DNA of 64,000 bases from Streptomyces sp. Tu6071 (lineage in GTDB: Bacteria; Actinomycetota; Actinomycetes; Streptomycetales; Streptomycetaceae), in contig NZ_CM001165.1 in NCBI RefSeq assembly GCF_000213055.1, positions 3,742,945-3,806,944 on the forward strand, given 5' to 3'. Positions 33,176 through 45,783 of the stretch are shown in pieces. Numbering within the stretch: the first letter of the stretch is position 1; each line of letters opens with the position of its first letter. The translations under genes were made by a program, and so were the position numbers. Under the pieces are notes generated by a model. That model did not search any database. It was not told where the DNA came from and worked only from the letters and a program-made list of their open reading frames with translations.

Positions 33176-33970
33176 TTACTCGTCCTCGGCGAGCGTCAGC
33201 TCGACGCCGCCGACGAAGCCGGCCGAGAGGTTGTAGATGAAGGCCCCGAGCGTGGCCAGCGCGGTCATCAGAACGACGTCGATGATCGCGATCACCGAGG
33301 TGAACATGAGCACGCGCGGCAGCGAGAGGAAGGACTCCAGATCGAAGCCGCCCCCGTCGCTGGAGCTCGTCGCCTCCGAGACCGTGTCGCCGACGGTGGA
33401 GAAGACGCCCATGGCATCCATCACCATCCACAGCACCGCCGCGGCGACGATCGTGCAGATGCCGAGCGCGATGGAGAGCAGGAAGCTCACCTTCATGACC
33501 GACCACGGGTCGGCCTTCGCCACCCGCAGCCGTGCCTTGCGCGTGCGGGGCACCGGACGGGCGCCCGTCCGCGGCTTGCGCACACCGCGCCCCGTCGAGC
33601 CGCCGCCCGACATCGTCCCGCCCAGGCCGCCCCCAGGGCCCTGACCGCCGGTGGGCGGCTGGTACGCCTGCGGGGGCTGGTACGGGGCGGCGCCCGCGGA
33701 CTGCGTGCTCGTCGCCGCGTGGCCACCGGAGCCGCCGTGGCGGCCACCGGCGGCAGCACCCGGCTGGCCTGTCTGCCCCTGCGGCTGCGGGCCCGCCGGG
33801 CCACTGCCGTAGGGATCGGGCCCGCCGCCGTACTGCTGCGCCTGCGGGCCTCGGGTATCGGTCACAGTTCCCCCCTGGGAATCCGGTGCGCGCCGGCGTC
33901 TTCCGCTGCCGGAACCACGGGCGCCCTCCGGCGGGGTCCCGCTGGTGCCCGCGCCCGTGGTTCCAGTCAC
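33176..33970 (-). CDS. DUF3566-family membrane protein
   Basis: A 264-residue protein. Residues 1-~145 are Gly/Pro/Gln-rich and cytoplasmic. Then the DUF3566 domain: RKARLRVAKADPWSVMKVSF followed by helix LLSIALGICTIVAAAVLWMV, an extracellular loop, and helix VLMFTSVIAIIDVVLMTALA, ending LSAGFVGGVELTLAEDE. It lies 17 bases after gyrA, as its homologue (Rv0007) does in mycobacteria. Function unknown; the position with gyrase and tRNA genes is conserved. GTG 33970 has a GGAG-type site (GAGGAGTGAGGA). Confidence 0.88.
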   Translation of the reverse strand: MTGTTGAGTSGTPPEGARGSGSGRRRRAPDSQGGTVTDTRGPQAQQYGGGPDPYGSGPAGPQPQGQTGQPGAAAGGRHGGSGGHAATSTQSAGAAPYQPPQAYQPPTGGQGPGGGLGGTMSGGGSTGRGVRKPRTGARPVPRTRKARLRVAKADPWSVMKVSFLLSIALGICTIVAAAVLWMVMDAMGVFSTVGDTVSEATSSSDGGGFDLESFLSLPRVLMFTSVIAIIDVVLMTALATLGAFIYNLSAGFVGGVELTLAEDE

Positions 33971-33987
33971 GTCCTCACTCCTCGCGC

Positions 33988-36612
33988 TTATTCGGCCGAA
34001 GGCGCCGTGCCCTCGACCGTGCCCTCGGCCGGGTCCGCCTGGGGCTCGTCGTCAGGACCGTCCGCGTCGACCTCTTCGGCCTCGCGTCCGGCCTCGGCGT
34101 TGCGCGCGACGGCCACGACGGCATCGCGCTTGCCCAGGTTGATCAGTTGGACGCCCATGGTGTCACGGCCCGTCTGCCTGATCTCATTGACTCGCGTACG
34201 AATCACACCGCCCCCGAGCGTGATGGCGAGGATCTCATCGGTCTCCTCGACCACCAGCGCACCGACGAGCGAACCCCGGTCCTCGACGATCTTGGCAGCC
34301 TTGATGCCGAGGCCGCCACGTCCCTGGACGCGGTACTCGTCGACGGGGCTGCGCTTCGCGTAGCCGCCGTCGGTCGCGGTGAAGACGAAAGTACCCGTAC
34401 GCACGACATTCATCGAGAGCAGTTCGTCTCCGTCGCGGAAACTCATGCCCTTCACGCCCGACGTGGCACGGCCCATCGGGCGCAGCGTGTCGTCGGTCGC
34501 GGTGAACCGGATCGACTGTGCCTTCCTGCTGATGAGCAGCAGGTCGTCGTCGGCCGAGACGAGTTCGGCGCCGATCAGCTCGTCGTCGTTGCCGTCGTCG
34601 GTCTCGCGCAGGTTGATCGCGATGACGCCGCCGGAGCGGGGCGAGTCGTAGTCCTTGAGCGAAGTCTTCTTGACCAGGCCGCCCTTGGTCGCGAGGACCA
34701 GGTACGGGGCCGCCTCGTAGTCCTTGATCGCGAGGATCTGCGCGATCGACTCGTCCGGCTGGAAGGCGAGGAGGTTCGCGACGTGCTGCCCGCGGGCGTC
34801 GCGGCCCGCGTCCGGCAGCTCGTACGCCTTTGCCCGGTAGACCCGGCCCTTGTTGGTGAAGAAGAGCAGCCAGTGGTGGGTCGTGGTGACGAAGAAGTGG
34901 TCGACGATGTCGTCTTCCTTCAGCTTCGCGCCACGCACGCCCTTGCCGCCCCGCTTCTGCGAGCGGTAGTCGTCGGTACGGGTCCGCTTGACGTAACCGC
35001 TGCGGCTGATCGTGACGACGATGTCCTCCTCGGCGATCAGGTCCTCCATGGACATGTCGCCGTCGAAGGGCACGAGCTGGCTGCGGCGGTCGTCGCCGAA
35101 CTTGTCGACGATCTGGCCGAGTTCGTCGTTGACGATCTGCCGCTGGCGCTCGGGCGAGGCGAGGATCGCCTTGTACTCGTCGATGCGCCGCTGGAGCTCG
35201 TCGTGCTCCTGGATGAGCTTCTGGCGCTCCAGGGCCGCGAGGCGGCGGAGCTGCATCTCCAGGATCGCGTTCGCCTGGATCTCGTCGATCTCCAGGAGGC
35301 CCATCAGGCCGCCGCGCGCGTCCTCGACGGTGTCGCTGCGGCGGATGAGCGCGATGACCTCGTCGATCGCGTCGAGCGCCTTGAGCAGACCGCGCAGGAT
35401 GTGGGCGCGCTCCTCGGCCTTGCGCAGCCGGAACCGCGTGCGCCGGACGATGACCTCGATCTGGTGGGTGACCCAGTGCCGGATGAAGGCGTCGAGGGAG
35501 AGCGTGCGCGGCACACCGTCGACCAGAGCCAGCATGTTCGCGCTGAAGTTGGTCTGGAGATCGGTGTGCTTGAAGAGGTTGTTGAGGACGACCTTCGCGA
35601 CCGCGTCCCGCTTGAGGACGACGACGAGGCGCTGCCCGGTGCGCGAGGAGGTCTCGTCGCGGACGTCGGCGATGCCGCCGATCTTGCCGTCCTTGACCAG
35701 GTCGGCGATCTTCTGGGCGAGGTTGTCGGGGTTGACCTGGTACGGCAGCTCGGTGACGACGAGGCACTGCCGGTTCTGGATCTCCTCGACCTCGACGACC
35801 GCGCGCATGGGGATGGAGCCGCGCCCGGTCCGGTAGGCCTCCTCGATGCCCTTGCGGCCGACCACGAGGGCACCGGTGGGGAAGTCGGGGCCCTTGATCC
35901 GCTCGATGAGCGCGTCGAGGAGTTCCTCGTTGCTCGCCTCGGGGTGGGCCAGGTACCACTGGGCACCGGCCGCGACCTCGCGCAGGTTGTGCGGGGGGAT
36001 GTTGGTGGCCATGCCGACCGCGATGCCCGCCGAGCCGTTGATCAGCAGGTTCGGGAAGCGCGCGGGCAGGACGTCCGGCTCCTGGGAGCGGCCGTCGTAG
36101 TTGTCCGAGAAGTCGACGGTCTCCTCGTCGATGTCCCGCACCATCTCCATCGAGAGGGGGGCCATCTTGCACTCGGTGTACCGCATGGCGGCGGCCGGGT
36201 CGTTGCCCGGGGAGCCGAAGTTGCCGTTGGAGTCGACGAGCGGCATGCGCATCGCCCAGGTCTGGGCGAGACGGACGAGGGCGTCGTAGATCGAGGAGTC
36301 ACCGTGCGGGTGGTAGTTGCCCATGACGTCGCCGACGACGCGGGCGCACTTGTAGAAGCCCTTCTCGGGCCGGTAGCCGCCGTCGTACATCGCGTAGAGC
36401 ACGCGGCGGTGCACGGGCTTGAGCCCGTCCCGCACGTCGGGCAGCGCCCGCGAGACGATGACCGACATCGCGTAGTCGAGGTACGAGCGCTGCATCTCGG
36501 TTTCGAGCCCGACGGGCTCGACGCGCATCGCGAGTCCTGAGACGCCGTCGTCGGCTCCGGGGATCGGCCCCGTGGGTTCCTCGTCGGGAGTGGGGGTGTT
36601 CTCGTCGGCCAT
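33988..36612 (-). CDS. gyrA: DNA gyrase subunit A
   Basis: An 874-residue type IIA topoisomerase subunit that cuts and rejoins DNA. The breakage-reunion domain has [17 protein letters not shown] (quinolone region with Ser and Asp at the usual sensitive positions) and MRYTECKM (catalytic tyrosine). The C-terminal DNA-wrapping domain has the GyrA box [14 protein letters not shown], needed for negative supercoiling, and beta-pinwheel repeats. The start is ATG 36612 ([15 protein letters not shown]); the longer open frame overlaps the gyrB end region. The C-terminus is acidic. It lies 116 bases after gyrB and is probably cotranscribed. Confidence 0.97.
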   Translation of the reverse strand: MADENTPTPDEEPTGPIPGADDGVSGLAMRVEPVGLETEMQRSYLDYAMSVIVSRALPDVRDGLKPVHRRVLYAMYDGGYRPEKGFYKCARVVGDVMGNYHPHGDSSIYDALVRLAQTWAMRMPLVDSNGNFGSPGNDPAAAMRYTECKMAPLSMEMVRDIDEETVDFSDNYDGRSQEPDVLPARFPNLLINGSAGIAVGMATNIPPHNLREVAAGAQWYLAHPEASNEELLDALIERIKGPDFPTGALVVGRKGIEEAYRTGRGSIPMRAVVEVEEIQNRQCLVVTELPYQVNPDNLAQKIADLVKDGKIGGIADVRDETSSRTGQRLVVVLKRDAVAKVVLNNLFKHTDLQTNFSANMLALVDGVPRTLSLDAFIRHWVTHQIEVIVRRTRFRLRKAEERAHILRGLLKALDAIDEVIALIRRSDTVEDARGGLMGLLEIDEIQANAILEMQLRRLAALERQKLIQEHDELQRRIDEYKAILASPERQRQIVNDELGQIVDKFGDDRRSQLVPFDGDMSMEDLIAEEDIVVTISRSGYVKRTRTDDYRSQKRGGKGVRGAKLKEDDIVDHFFVTTTHHWLLFFTNKGRVYRAKAYELPDAGRDARGQHVANLLAFQPDESIAQILAIKDYEAAPYLVLATKGGLVKKTSLKDYDSPRSGGVIAINLRETDDGNDDELIGAELVSADDDLLLISRKAQSIRFTATDDTLRPMGRATSGVKGMSFRDGDELLSMNVVRTGTFVFTATDGGYAKRSPVDEYRVQGRGGLGIKAAKIVEDRGSLVGALVVEETDEILAITLGGGVIRTRVNEIRQTGRDTMGVQLINLGKRDAVVAVARNAEAGREAEEVDADGPDDEPQADPAEGTVEGTAPSAE

Positions 36613-36728
36613 GTGCCGTACTGGTCCTTTCGGCCTGCTCGCTATCCAGGGGCTGTCCGGCCCGGTGCTCCGGGGCCGGGCTCCGGTGTCCGGGGGCGCG
36701 CGGGCCGCCGGACACCGGAGGGGGATGC

Positions 36729-39632
<2,904 letters not shown>

Positions 39633-40253
39633 CTAGCCCCAGGTGTCCCTGTCGCCGCGGCTGCCGGGGGCCCGCAGGGGGCCGTAGCGGCGGGCCGGGC
39701 TGGAGGGGCCCTCGATGCGCAGCAGCCGCACGGTGTCGTGGCCGAGGGCCTCGTTGAGGCGGGCGACGAGCTGGGGGGCGAGGAGGCGCAGCTCGGTGGC
39801 CCAGCTGTTGGACTGGCAGCGCACGCGCAGGACCCGCTCGTCCTCGTCGTAGTGCAGGGGCTCGCTGTTGCGCGCCACGTCCTCGCCGACGATCTGCGGC
39901 CAGCGGTTCATGACGCCGCCGACGGCCGCGCGGGTCTCCCAGCCGCGGTCGGACATGAGCCGGTGGATCGCGGCGCCGAAGGCGAGCGGCTCGCGTCCCT
40001 CGCCGCGTGCCCCGCGCCGGCCGCCCCGCCGCCCGGGGCCGTGCGCGTGGACGCCGAGCCCCTGTTCGCGGGCCTGCTTCTGGGCGGCGCGCAGCGCCTC
40101 GCGCGCGAGGTCGGCACCTGACCCGGTCTTCGGCGCGGGCTTCGCGGGCTGTTCGGGCACGGCGGCGGCGTCGAGGGCGGGCTGGTGCGCCCCCGAGGAC
40201 TGCCCCGACGCCTGCCCGCGCGGACGCCCGCCCCTCGCCTGTTCCTCGCTCAT
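39633..40253 (-). CDS. dciA: DciA (DUF721): replicative-helicase loader/operator
   Basis: A 206-residue protein. A basic, Ala/Gln/Gly-rich N-terminal half (1-~95) leads to the DUF721 domain: [77 protein letters not shown]. In bacteria without DnaC/DnaI, DciA binds and helps load DnaB; its usual place is dnaA-dnaN-recF-dciA-gyrB, as here. It overlaps recF by four bases (ATGA), so it is coupled to it. Confidence 0.9.
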   Translation of the reverse strand: MSEEQARGGRPRGQASGQSSGAHQPALDAAAVPEQPAKPAPKTGSGADLAREALRAAQKQAREQGLGVHAHGPGRRGGRRGARGEGREPLAFGAAIHRLMSDRGWETRAAVGGVMNRWPQIVGEDVARNSEPLHYDEDERVLRVRCQSNSWATELRLLAPQLVARLNEALGHDTVRLLRIEGPSSPARRYGPLRAPGSRGDRDTWG

Positions 40254-41413
40254 GCGCGCCGCACCGTCCCTTCGGAGACCGCGTACCGGGTGCCCTTGAG
40301 CGGGGCGGGCACGTCCTCCTCGACGGCCGCGGTGACGAGGACCTGCTCGCCGGGAGCGACGTGCTCGGCGAGGCGGTCACGGCGGCGGGCGTCGAGTTCG
40401 GCGAAGACGTCGTCGAGGATCAGGACCGGCTCGCCGCTGCGCTGCCCCTCGGGCCCCGGGGCCGTCTGCGGGGCCCAGGGCTCGGCGCGGAGCAGGTCGT
40501 ACGAGGCGAGGCGGAGCGCGAGCGCGTACGACCAGGACTCGCCGTGGCTCGCGTACCCCTTGGCGGGGAGGTCGCCGAGCTTGAGGAGGAGGTCGTCGCG
40601 GTGCGGCCCGACGAGGGTCACGCCGCGCTCGATCTCCTGCTTGCGGACCTCGCCGAGCGCGGCGAGCAACTGCGCGTAGAACTCCTCGCGGCCCTGCGCG
40701 GTGCCGGGCGCGGACGGCCGGTACTCCAGGAGAGCGGGCCCGCCGCCGGGGGCGAGCTGCTCGTAGGACTTGTCGACGAGGGGTTGCAGCGCGGCGATGA
40801 GGTCGGTGCGCTGGGCGAGGAGTTCGGCGCCCGCGCGGGCGAGGTGCTGGTCCCAGATGTCGAGCGTGGACAGGTCGAGGGTGCGCCCGCCGTGGCGGCG
40901 CGCGAGCGCGGCGGACTTCAGCAGGGTGTTGCGCTGCTTGAGGACGCGCTCGTAGTCGGAGCGGACCCCGGCCATCCGGGGGTGGCGGGCGGTGAGGAGC
41001 TCGTCGAGGAAGCGGCGCCGCTCGCCGGGGTCGCCCTTGACGAGGGCGAGGTCCTCGGGGGCGAAGAGCACGGTGCGTACGATGCCGAGCACATCGCGCG
41101 GGCGGACCTGCGAGGAGCGGTTGATCCGGGCCCGGTTGGCGCGGCCCGGGTTGATCTCCAGCTCGACGAGCTGACTGCGCTCGCCCTGGGTCACGGCGGC
41201 GCGTACGAAGGCGCGCTCGGCGCCCGCGCGGACGAGGGGCGCGTCGGAGGCGACGCGGTGGCTGCCGAGGGTCGCGAGGTAGCCGACCGCCTCGACGAGG
41301 TTGGTCTTGCCCTGCCCGTTGGGCCCCACGAAGGCGGTGACGCCCGGTTCGAGGCTCACCTCGGCACGCTCGTACGAGCGGAAATCGGCCAGCGACAGAT
41401 GCGTGACGTGCAT
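40250..41413 (-). CDS. recF: RecF: DNA gap-repair ATPase
   Basis: A 387-residue SMC-like ATPase that helps load RecA at gaps. Walker [20 protein letters not shown]; signature-containing region [15 protein letters not shown]; Walker [20 protein letters not shown]-terminus [19 protein letters not shown] is typical, so ATG 41413 is used, not the longer open frame. It precedes dciA with overlap and follows gnd by 95 bases. Confidence 0.95.
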   Translation of the reverse strand: MHVTHLSLADFRSYERAEVSLEPGVTAFVGPNGQGKTNLVEAVGYLATLGSHRVASDAPLVRAGAERAFVRAAVTQGERSQLVELEINPGRANRARINRSSQVRPRDVLGIVRTVLFAPEDLALVKGDPGERRRFLDELLTARHPRMAGVRSDYERVLKQRNTLLKSAALARRHGGRTLDLSTLDIWDQHLARAGAELLAQRTDLIAALQPLVDKSYEQLAPGGGPALLEYRPSAPGTAQGREEFYAQLLAALGEVRKQEIERGVTLVGPHRDDLLLKLGDLPAKGYASHGESWSYALALRLASYDLLRAEPWAPQTAPGPEGQRSGEPVLILDDVFAELDARRRDRLAEHVAPGEQVLVTAAVEEDVPAPLKGTRYAVSEGTVRRA

Positions 41414-41508
41414 GGGCTGAGCGGGCTCCTCGACTCCCGACGCGGGACTCACCGGCGCGGGGCGGTGCGCGTCACGTCGACCGTGCCGCACACCGCCCCG
41501 CCGGCGTC

Positions 41509-42390
41509 CTACTTGCTGTTCTTCTCGACCGCGTGGCCACCGAACTGATTGCGCAGCGCGGCGATCATCTTCATCTGCGGCGAGTCCTCCTGCCGCGAGG
41601 AGAAGCGCGCGAAGAGCGAGGCCGTGATGGCGGGGAGCGGCACGGACTTGTCGATCGCGGCCTCGACCGTCCAGCGGCCCTCGCCGGAGTCGGCCGCGTA
41701 GCCGCGAAGCTGCTCCAGGTGCTCGTCCTCGTCGAGCGCGTTGACCGCGAGGTCGAGGAGCCAGGAGCGGATGACGGTCCCCTCCTGCCAGGAGCGGAAG
41801 ACCTCCCGGACGTCGGTGACCGAGTCGGCCGCCTCCAGGAGCTCCCAGCCCTCGGCGTACGCCTGCATCATGGCGTACTCGATGCCGTTGTGGACCATCT
41901 TCGCGAAGTGGCCCGCGCCGACCTTGCCCGCGTGCACGGCGCCGAAGTCGCCCTCGGGCTTGAGGGCGTCGAAGATCGGCTGCACCTTGGCGACGTTCTC
42001 CTCGGTGCCGCCGTACATCAGCGCGTAGCCGTTCTTGAGGCCCCAGACGCCGCCGGAGACCCCGCAGTCGACGAAGCCGATGTCCTTGAGGCCCAGCTCG
42101 ACGGCGTGCTTCTCGTCGTCGGTCCAGCGGGAGTTCCCGCCGTCGACGACGACGTCGCCGGGCTCCAGGAGCGCGGCGAGTTCGTCGACCGTGGACTGGG
42201 TGGCGGCGCCGGCCGGGACCATGACCCAGACGACACGCGGACCCTTGAGGCTGCTCACCAGCTCTTCGAGGCTGCCGACGTCCGAGACGTCCGGATTCCG
42301 GTCGTAGCCGATGACGGTGTGGCCTGCGCGGCGGATGCGCTCGCGCATGTTGCCGCCCATCTTGCCGAGGCCGATGAGACCGAGCTCCAT
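41509..42390 (-). CDS. gnd: 6-phosphogluconate dehydrogenase (decarboxylating), NAD-type
   Basis: A 293-residue enzyme of the short, NAD-preferring 6PGDH class; it oxidises 6-phosphogluconate to ribulose 5-phosphate and CO2. N-terminal Rossmann motif [43 protein letters not shown] (substrate loop), and the catalytic [19 protein letters not shown] with lysine and asparagine. The C-terminal [18 protein letters not shown] is typical. ATG 42390 has AAGGAA upstream. Its place between dnaN and recF is a Streptomyces feature with no obvious functional link to replication. Confidence 0.94.
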   Translation of the reverse strand: MELGLIGLGKMGGNMRERIRRAGHTVIGYDRNPDVSDVGSLEELVSSLKGPRVVWVMVPAGAATQSTVDELAALLEPGDVVVDGGNSRWTDDEKHAVELGLKDIGFVDCGVSGGVWGLKNGYALMYGGTEENVAKVQPIFDALKPEGDFGAVHAGKVGAGHFAKMVHNGIEYAMMQAYAEGWELLEAADSVTDVREVFRSWQEGTVIRSWLLDLAVNALDEDEHLEQLRGYAADSGEGRWTVEAAIDKSVPLPAITASLFARFSSRQEDSPQMKMIAALRNQFGGHAVEKNSK

Positions 42391-42468
42391 CACTGTTCCT
42401 TAGGTCGCGTGCTGGCTTTCGTACCGGTGTCCGAGCCTACTGCCGGGGGGCCGTGCACACCTGTGGGC

Positions 42469-43599
42469 TCAGCCGCTCAGCCGTACCGGCATGATCAGGT
42501 ACTTGTAGGCGTCATCGGCCTCGGCGTCGACGGCCGGACGGCCGCTCAGCAGCGCGGGCTTCGTGGAGGTCGTGAAGGAGAGCTGCGCGACCGGCGAGTC
42601 GATGGCGCTGAGGCCGTCGAGGAGGAAGGTCGGGTTGAAGGCGATGGAGATGTCGTCGCCTTCGAGCTGCGCGTCGACGCGCTCCACAGCCTGTGCGTCG
42701 TCGCTGGACCCGGCCTCCAGGATCAGCACGCCCTGCTCGAAGCTGAGCCGCACCGGGGTGTTCCGCTCGGCGACGAGCGCGACGCGCTTGACGGCCTCGA
42801 CGAAGGGCGCGGTCTCGATGACGGCGACCGAGTTGAACTCGGTGGGGAACAGCGTGCGGTACTTCGGGAGGTCGCCCTCCAGGAGCCGCGTGGTGGTGCG
42901 GCGGCCCGCGCCCTCGAAGCCGATGAGGCCCTCGCCCGAGCCGGAGCCGGAGAGCGCGATCGTCACGTTGTCGCCGTTGGTGAGCGACTTGGCGGTGTCG
43001 AGGAGCGTCTTCGCCGGAACGAGCGCGACGGCCGAGATCTCGGCGTCCTCGGGCTTCCACAGGAACTCGCGGACCGCGAAGCGGTAGCGGTCGGTGGAGG
43101 CGAGGGTGACGGTGTCGCCCTCGATCTCGATGCGCACGCCCGTGAGGACGGGAAGCGTGTCGTCGCGGCCCGCGGCGATGGCGACCTGCTGCGCGGCGGA
43201 GGCGAAGACCTCGCCGGGCACGGTGCCGGTCGCGGAGGGCATCTGCGGCAGCGCCGGGTACTCCTCGACGGGGAGCGTGTGCAGCGTGAAGCGGGACGAT
43301 CCACAGGTGACCGTCGCCCGTACACCGTCTGTGGAAATCTCCACGGGCCGGTTGGGCAGGGCACGGCAGATGTCGGCGAGGAGCCGCCCGGAGACGAGGA
43401 CGGTGCCCTCCTCCTCGGTCTCCGCCTCGACGGAGACCCGCGCCGAGACCTCGTAGTCGAAGCCGGAGAGGCTCAGCGTCCCCTCCTCCGCCTTCAGCAG
43501 CAGGCCCGCGAGGACCGGAGCCGGCGGGCGAGCCGGGAGGCTGCGTGCCGCCCACGCCACTGCCTCCGCGAGTACGTCGCGTTCCACCCGGATCTTCAC
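42469..43599 (-). CDS. dnaN: DNA polymerase III beta subunit (sliding clamp)
   Basis: A 376-residue clamp made of three similar domains; the dimer ring holds polymerase on DNA. Typical parts: KIRVERDVLAEAVAWAARSL, GFDYEVSARVSVEA, LPVEEYPALPQMP, ATDRYRFAVRE-like STDRYRFAVREFLWKP, LEGDLPKYRTLFPTEF and the C-terminus KYLIMPVRLSG. Start GTG 43599 follows AGGAGG. The upstream frame enters the origin region and is not coding. It is separated from dnaA by oriC and a terminator, so it has its own promoter (not located). Confidence 0.96.
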   Translation of the reverse strand: MKIRVERDVLAEAVAWAARSLPARPPAPVLAGLLLKAEEGTLSLSGFDYEVSARVSVEAETEEEGTVLVSGRLLADICRALPNRPVEISTDGVRATVTCGSSRFTLHTLPVEEYPALPQMPSATGTVPGEVFASAAQQVAIAAGRDDTLPVLTGVRIEIEGDTVTLASTDRYRFAVREFLWKPEDAEISAVALVPAKTLLDTAKSLTNGDNVTIALSGSGSGEGLIGFEGAGRRTTTRLLEGDLPKYRTLFPTEFNSVAVIETAPFVEAVKRVALVAERNTPVRLSFEQGVLILEAGSSDDAQAVERVDAQLEGDDISIAFNPTFLLDGLSAIDSPVAQLSFTTSTKPALLSGRPAVDAEADDAYKYLIMPVRLSG

Positions 43600-43846
43600 C
43601 TGAGCCCGCCTCCTGCGTGATTCCTGCTCGTCTGCCGCCGCTCGCCCGCTTCTCGCGGCAGCTGCGCTGTCTGGTGCCCGCTCCCCTCGGGGGCCGGGAC
43701 CGTGTCGCCCCCGGCCTGGGGAAGCGAGGTGTCCCTCGGCCCTCGGCGGGGAAGGACGTCGGTGTCCAGTCTGACGCACCGCACTGACAGCTGGTGCCCT
43801 TGGTCGTCAAATCGGCCTCCGGGCTCTCCGGGGCCCTCGAAGCGAG

Positions 43847-44419
43847 TTGTGCACAGGCCCCGCTTCGAAACGAATTCCCAGCTCTCTCTAGTCGTTAGTA
43901 GTAGTAGGGCCTGTGGATACCGTGGATAACCCCGTTTCCGCAGCTCAGAGCCGGTTTTTTATCCCCAGGTCCTGGGGACGGAGCCTGGGGAGAACCCGGG
44001 GTAACTGTGGACAGCCGAAAGTTGTGCACAGGGCGTCCACAAGAGGGGCCGACTTGTCCCCAGCTGTGTCCCCAGATTCGCGACCGTTTCCCACAGGGGG
44101 TCTGTCAGCTTCGCTGTGACGCCTTTCACTCGGCCCGGTGAGAGCGAGTGTTTTGTTGCCGAACAGTGGACAGCCCTGTGGAGAAGCTGTGCACAACCAC
44201 CCCCTCCCTGTGGGCAGCCGACCGAACCCGGTGGACAAGCCTTCCGCGCGGCCTGTGGACAAAAAGTTCTCCACAGCCTGTGGATAACGGTTTTCCACTA
44301 ATCCCCAGCCACCTGACCAGCCAGGACCGTGTCCGCACAGCCTCCCCTGTGGACAGGATCTGGACAACTCCGCTGTCCCCACCATGTGGAGGAAAAAAAG
44401 TCGCCGAATCTGTGGACAA
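43847..44419. other. oriC: oriC, chromosomal replication origin
   Basis: About two dozen candidate DnaA boxes, many degenerate. Perfect TTGTCCACA: 44254 and 44411 (both minus). TTATCCACA: 44279 (-). TTGTGCACA: 43847 (+), 44022 (+), 44188 (-). TTCTCCACA: 44177 (-), 44267 (+). CTGTCCACA: 44006 (-), 44348 (-). Weaker: 43912, 43921, 43959, 44033, 44054, 44066, 44087, 44165, 44209, 44230, 44291, 44359, 44373, 44385. They fall into two groups around a box-free gap (about 44096-44164), as in described Streptomyces origins. Flanked by dnaN and dnaA. Confidence 0.95.
43896..43929. promoter_or_regulatory. DnaA-trio-like unwinding element
   Basis: Four TAG trinucleotides (43896-43907), a GC spacer GGCC (43908-43911), then two adjoining DnaA boxes on the minus strand (43912-43920, 43921-43929). 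From the boxes outward this reads box-box-GC-3'-GAT repeats, the order described for the bacterial origin unwinding element. The neighbouring 43860-43895 is relatively A/T-rich. Confidence 0.6.
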
Positions 44420-44447
44420 CACCCGTAACCCGCCGGGGAATCGAACA

Positions 44448-44640
44448 GGGAGGGGGTGAGGGGAGGGGGCGAGGAGGGCCGGGGGAGGGCGCGAGGTGGG
44501 GTGATGGGGGGTGGGGAGGTGGGGGGCGGGGCCTTGTTGGGGGTGGTGGGGGGTGATTGATGGGTGGTTGGCGCACGGGGGAAGGGGTGACGGGGGTGGG
44601 TTTCTCGACGGGAGCACGTGGGGTGATGGGGCGTTAGGGG
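44448..44640 (+). repeat. G-rich tract beside oriC
   Basis: About 190 bases dominated by runs of three to six G separated by one to four other bases on the plus strand; many windows meet the G3+N1-7 pattern of G-quadruplexes. It lies between oriC and the dnaA terminator. No gene. Confidence 0.8.
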
Positions 44641-45427
44641 GGCTTGGGTGGCTGGCGGGTGCTGGGGGCGGGAAGTGGTTCTGCGATGAGGGGCGTGGCT
44701 GAGCGGTGCTGTCGGCGGGGGTGGTGCGGCTCTGACGGTGGGGGCGGGCGCGGCGCCCAGCGGGGGTTGGTGAGGTGCTTCGACGGTCGGTCAGGCCGAC
44801 GTGAGCTGGGGGTGGGTGGGGTGTGCGGCGGGCCGGGAGCTGGCGGTGGTGAACCGGCATCAGGGGCGGGTTCGCGGGAGGTGTCCGGCCGTCGTAGGCG
44901 GCTCATGGCCCACGGCTCGCCCGCTTTCGGTGAGCGCGGCGGTACGGGCCTCGGGGGGCGGAGCCGGGGGATGGCCGAGTTGGCGGGGGCCGGCTGAGGG
45001 CGCGGGATTTTCGTGCGGCGGCTGGGCACGGAGGCAGCCGCAGTGGGACCGGGCCAAGTGCGTTGTCCGCAACGATCCGCGCGTGCCCGTACGTTGAGCC
45101 GCGCCGGAGGTCTCGGCACGCGATCCCGCCTGCGGCCCGAAGACGTGCACAGGGGGTGTCCCGTACGGCTGCGGCGGTCTGTCACCGCTGGTTAGGTGCG
45201 CTGCCCGCCGCAGGCGCAGCGGCCCACCGCATGGCGATCACCGCGCAGCGACCGGCACACCGCGCTCACCACGGAGCGGCCACCGCGCCGCGAACACCGC
45301 GCCGCGAACACCGCGCAGCGGACAGCCCCCACCCGCCCTGGGGGGCTCCCCTTCATTCATTATTTCGCGGATCGCAAGCCGTTCCCCGCCCCTCCCCCCA
45401 ATCTGTGGATAACCCAGCCCAAATAAA
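44641..45427. other. non-coding stretch between G-rich tract and dnaA terminator
   Basis: Short frames are Arg/Gly or Pro-rich without motif. A small tandem repeat of CCGCGCCGCGAACA type lies at about 45285-45320, and one isolated TTATCCACA (minus) at 45404. This makes the dnaA-dnaN interval about 2.2 kb. Confidence 0.45.
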
Positions 45428-45459
45428 AAATCCCGTCACTCTTTCCGGTGACGAGATTT
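45428..45459 (-). terminator. intrinsic terminator downstream of dnaA
   Basis: A 12-pair stem with one mismatch (45428-45439 with 45448-45459), 8-base loop, followed leftward by TTTTTTATTT, unusual for so GC-rich a genome. It ends leftward transcripts 325 bases after the dnaA stop. Confidence 0.8.
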
Positions 45460-45783
45460 CCGCGAAGCCCGAGGGCCCACAGACCAGCCGACCAAGAACC
45501 AAGCGGACCTACGCCCTGCACCCCCACGACCCGAGTCGCCCCGGAGTGACGCCACCCAAGGCCCCTCACCCCAAAGGCCCCTCGCCCCCACGGCCTACGT
45601 CACCCAACAACTCACCCCACCCTGAGCCCCGCACCCCCACCGCCCGGAGACCAGCCCCCGCACCTCGCCCCCGAGCCCTTCCTCACCCGCCGAGACCCCC
45701 GGAGACGGCCCCAGACCACCCGAGTTGACCCGAGTCGGCCCGCGACCACCCGAGTCCCCCGACCCCCGGCCCCCCGCCCCCAA

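Noticed and set aside
33532..36540. A 1002-codon frame antisense to gyrA
   Set aside because: Shadow of gyrA; Asp/Val/Leu-rich antisense translation typical of high-GC coding DNA.
45285..45320. Short direct repeats resembling a CRISPR start
   Set aside because: Units are ~14 bases, adjoining without spacers, and no cas gene is present.
44641..45400. Possible extra genes in the enlarged dnaA-dnaN interval
   Set aside because: Frames of 60-220 codons are Gly/Arg or Pro/Arg-rich with no conserved motif or ribosome site.
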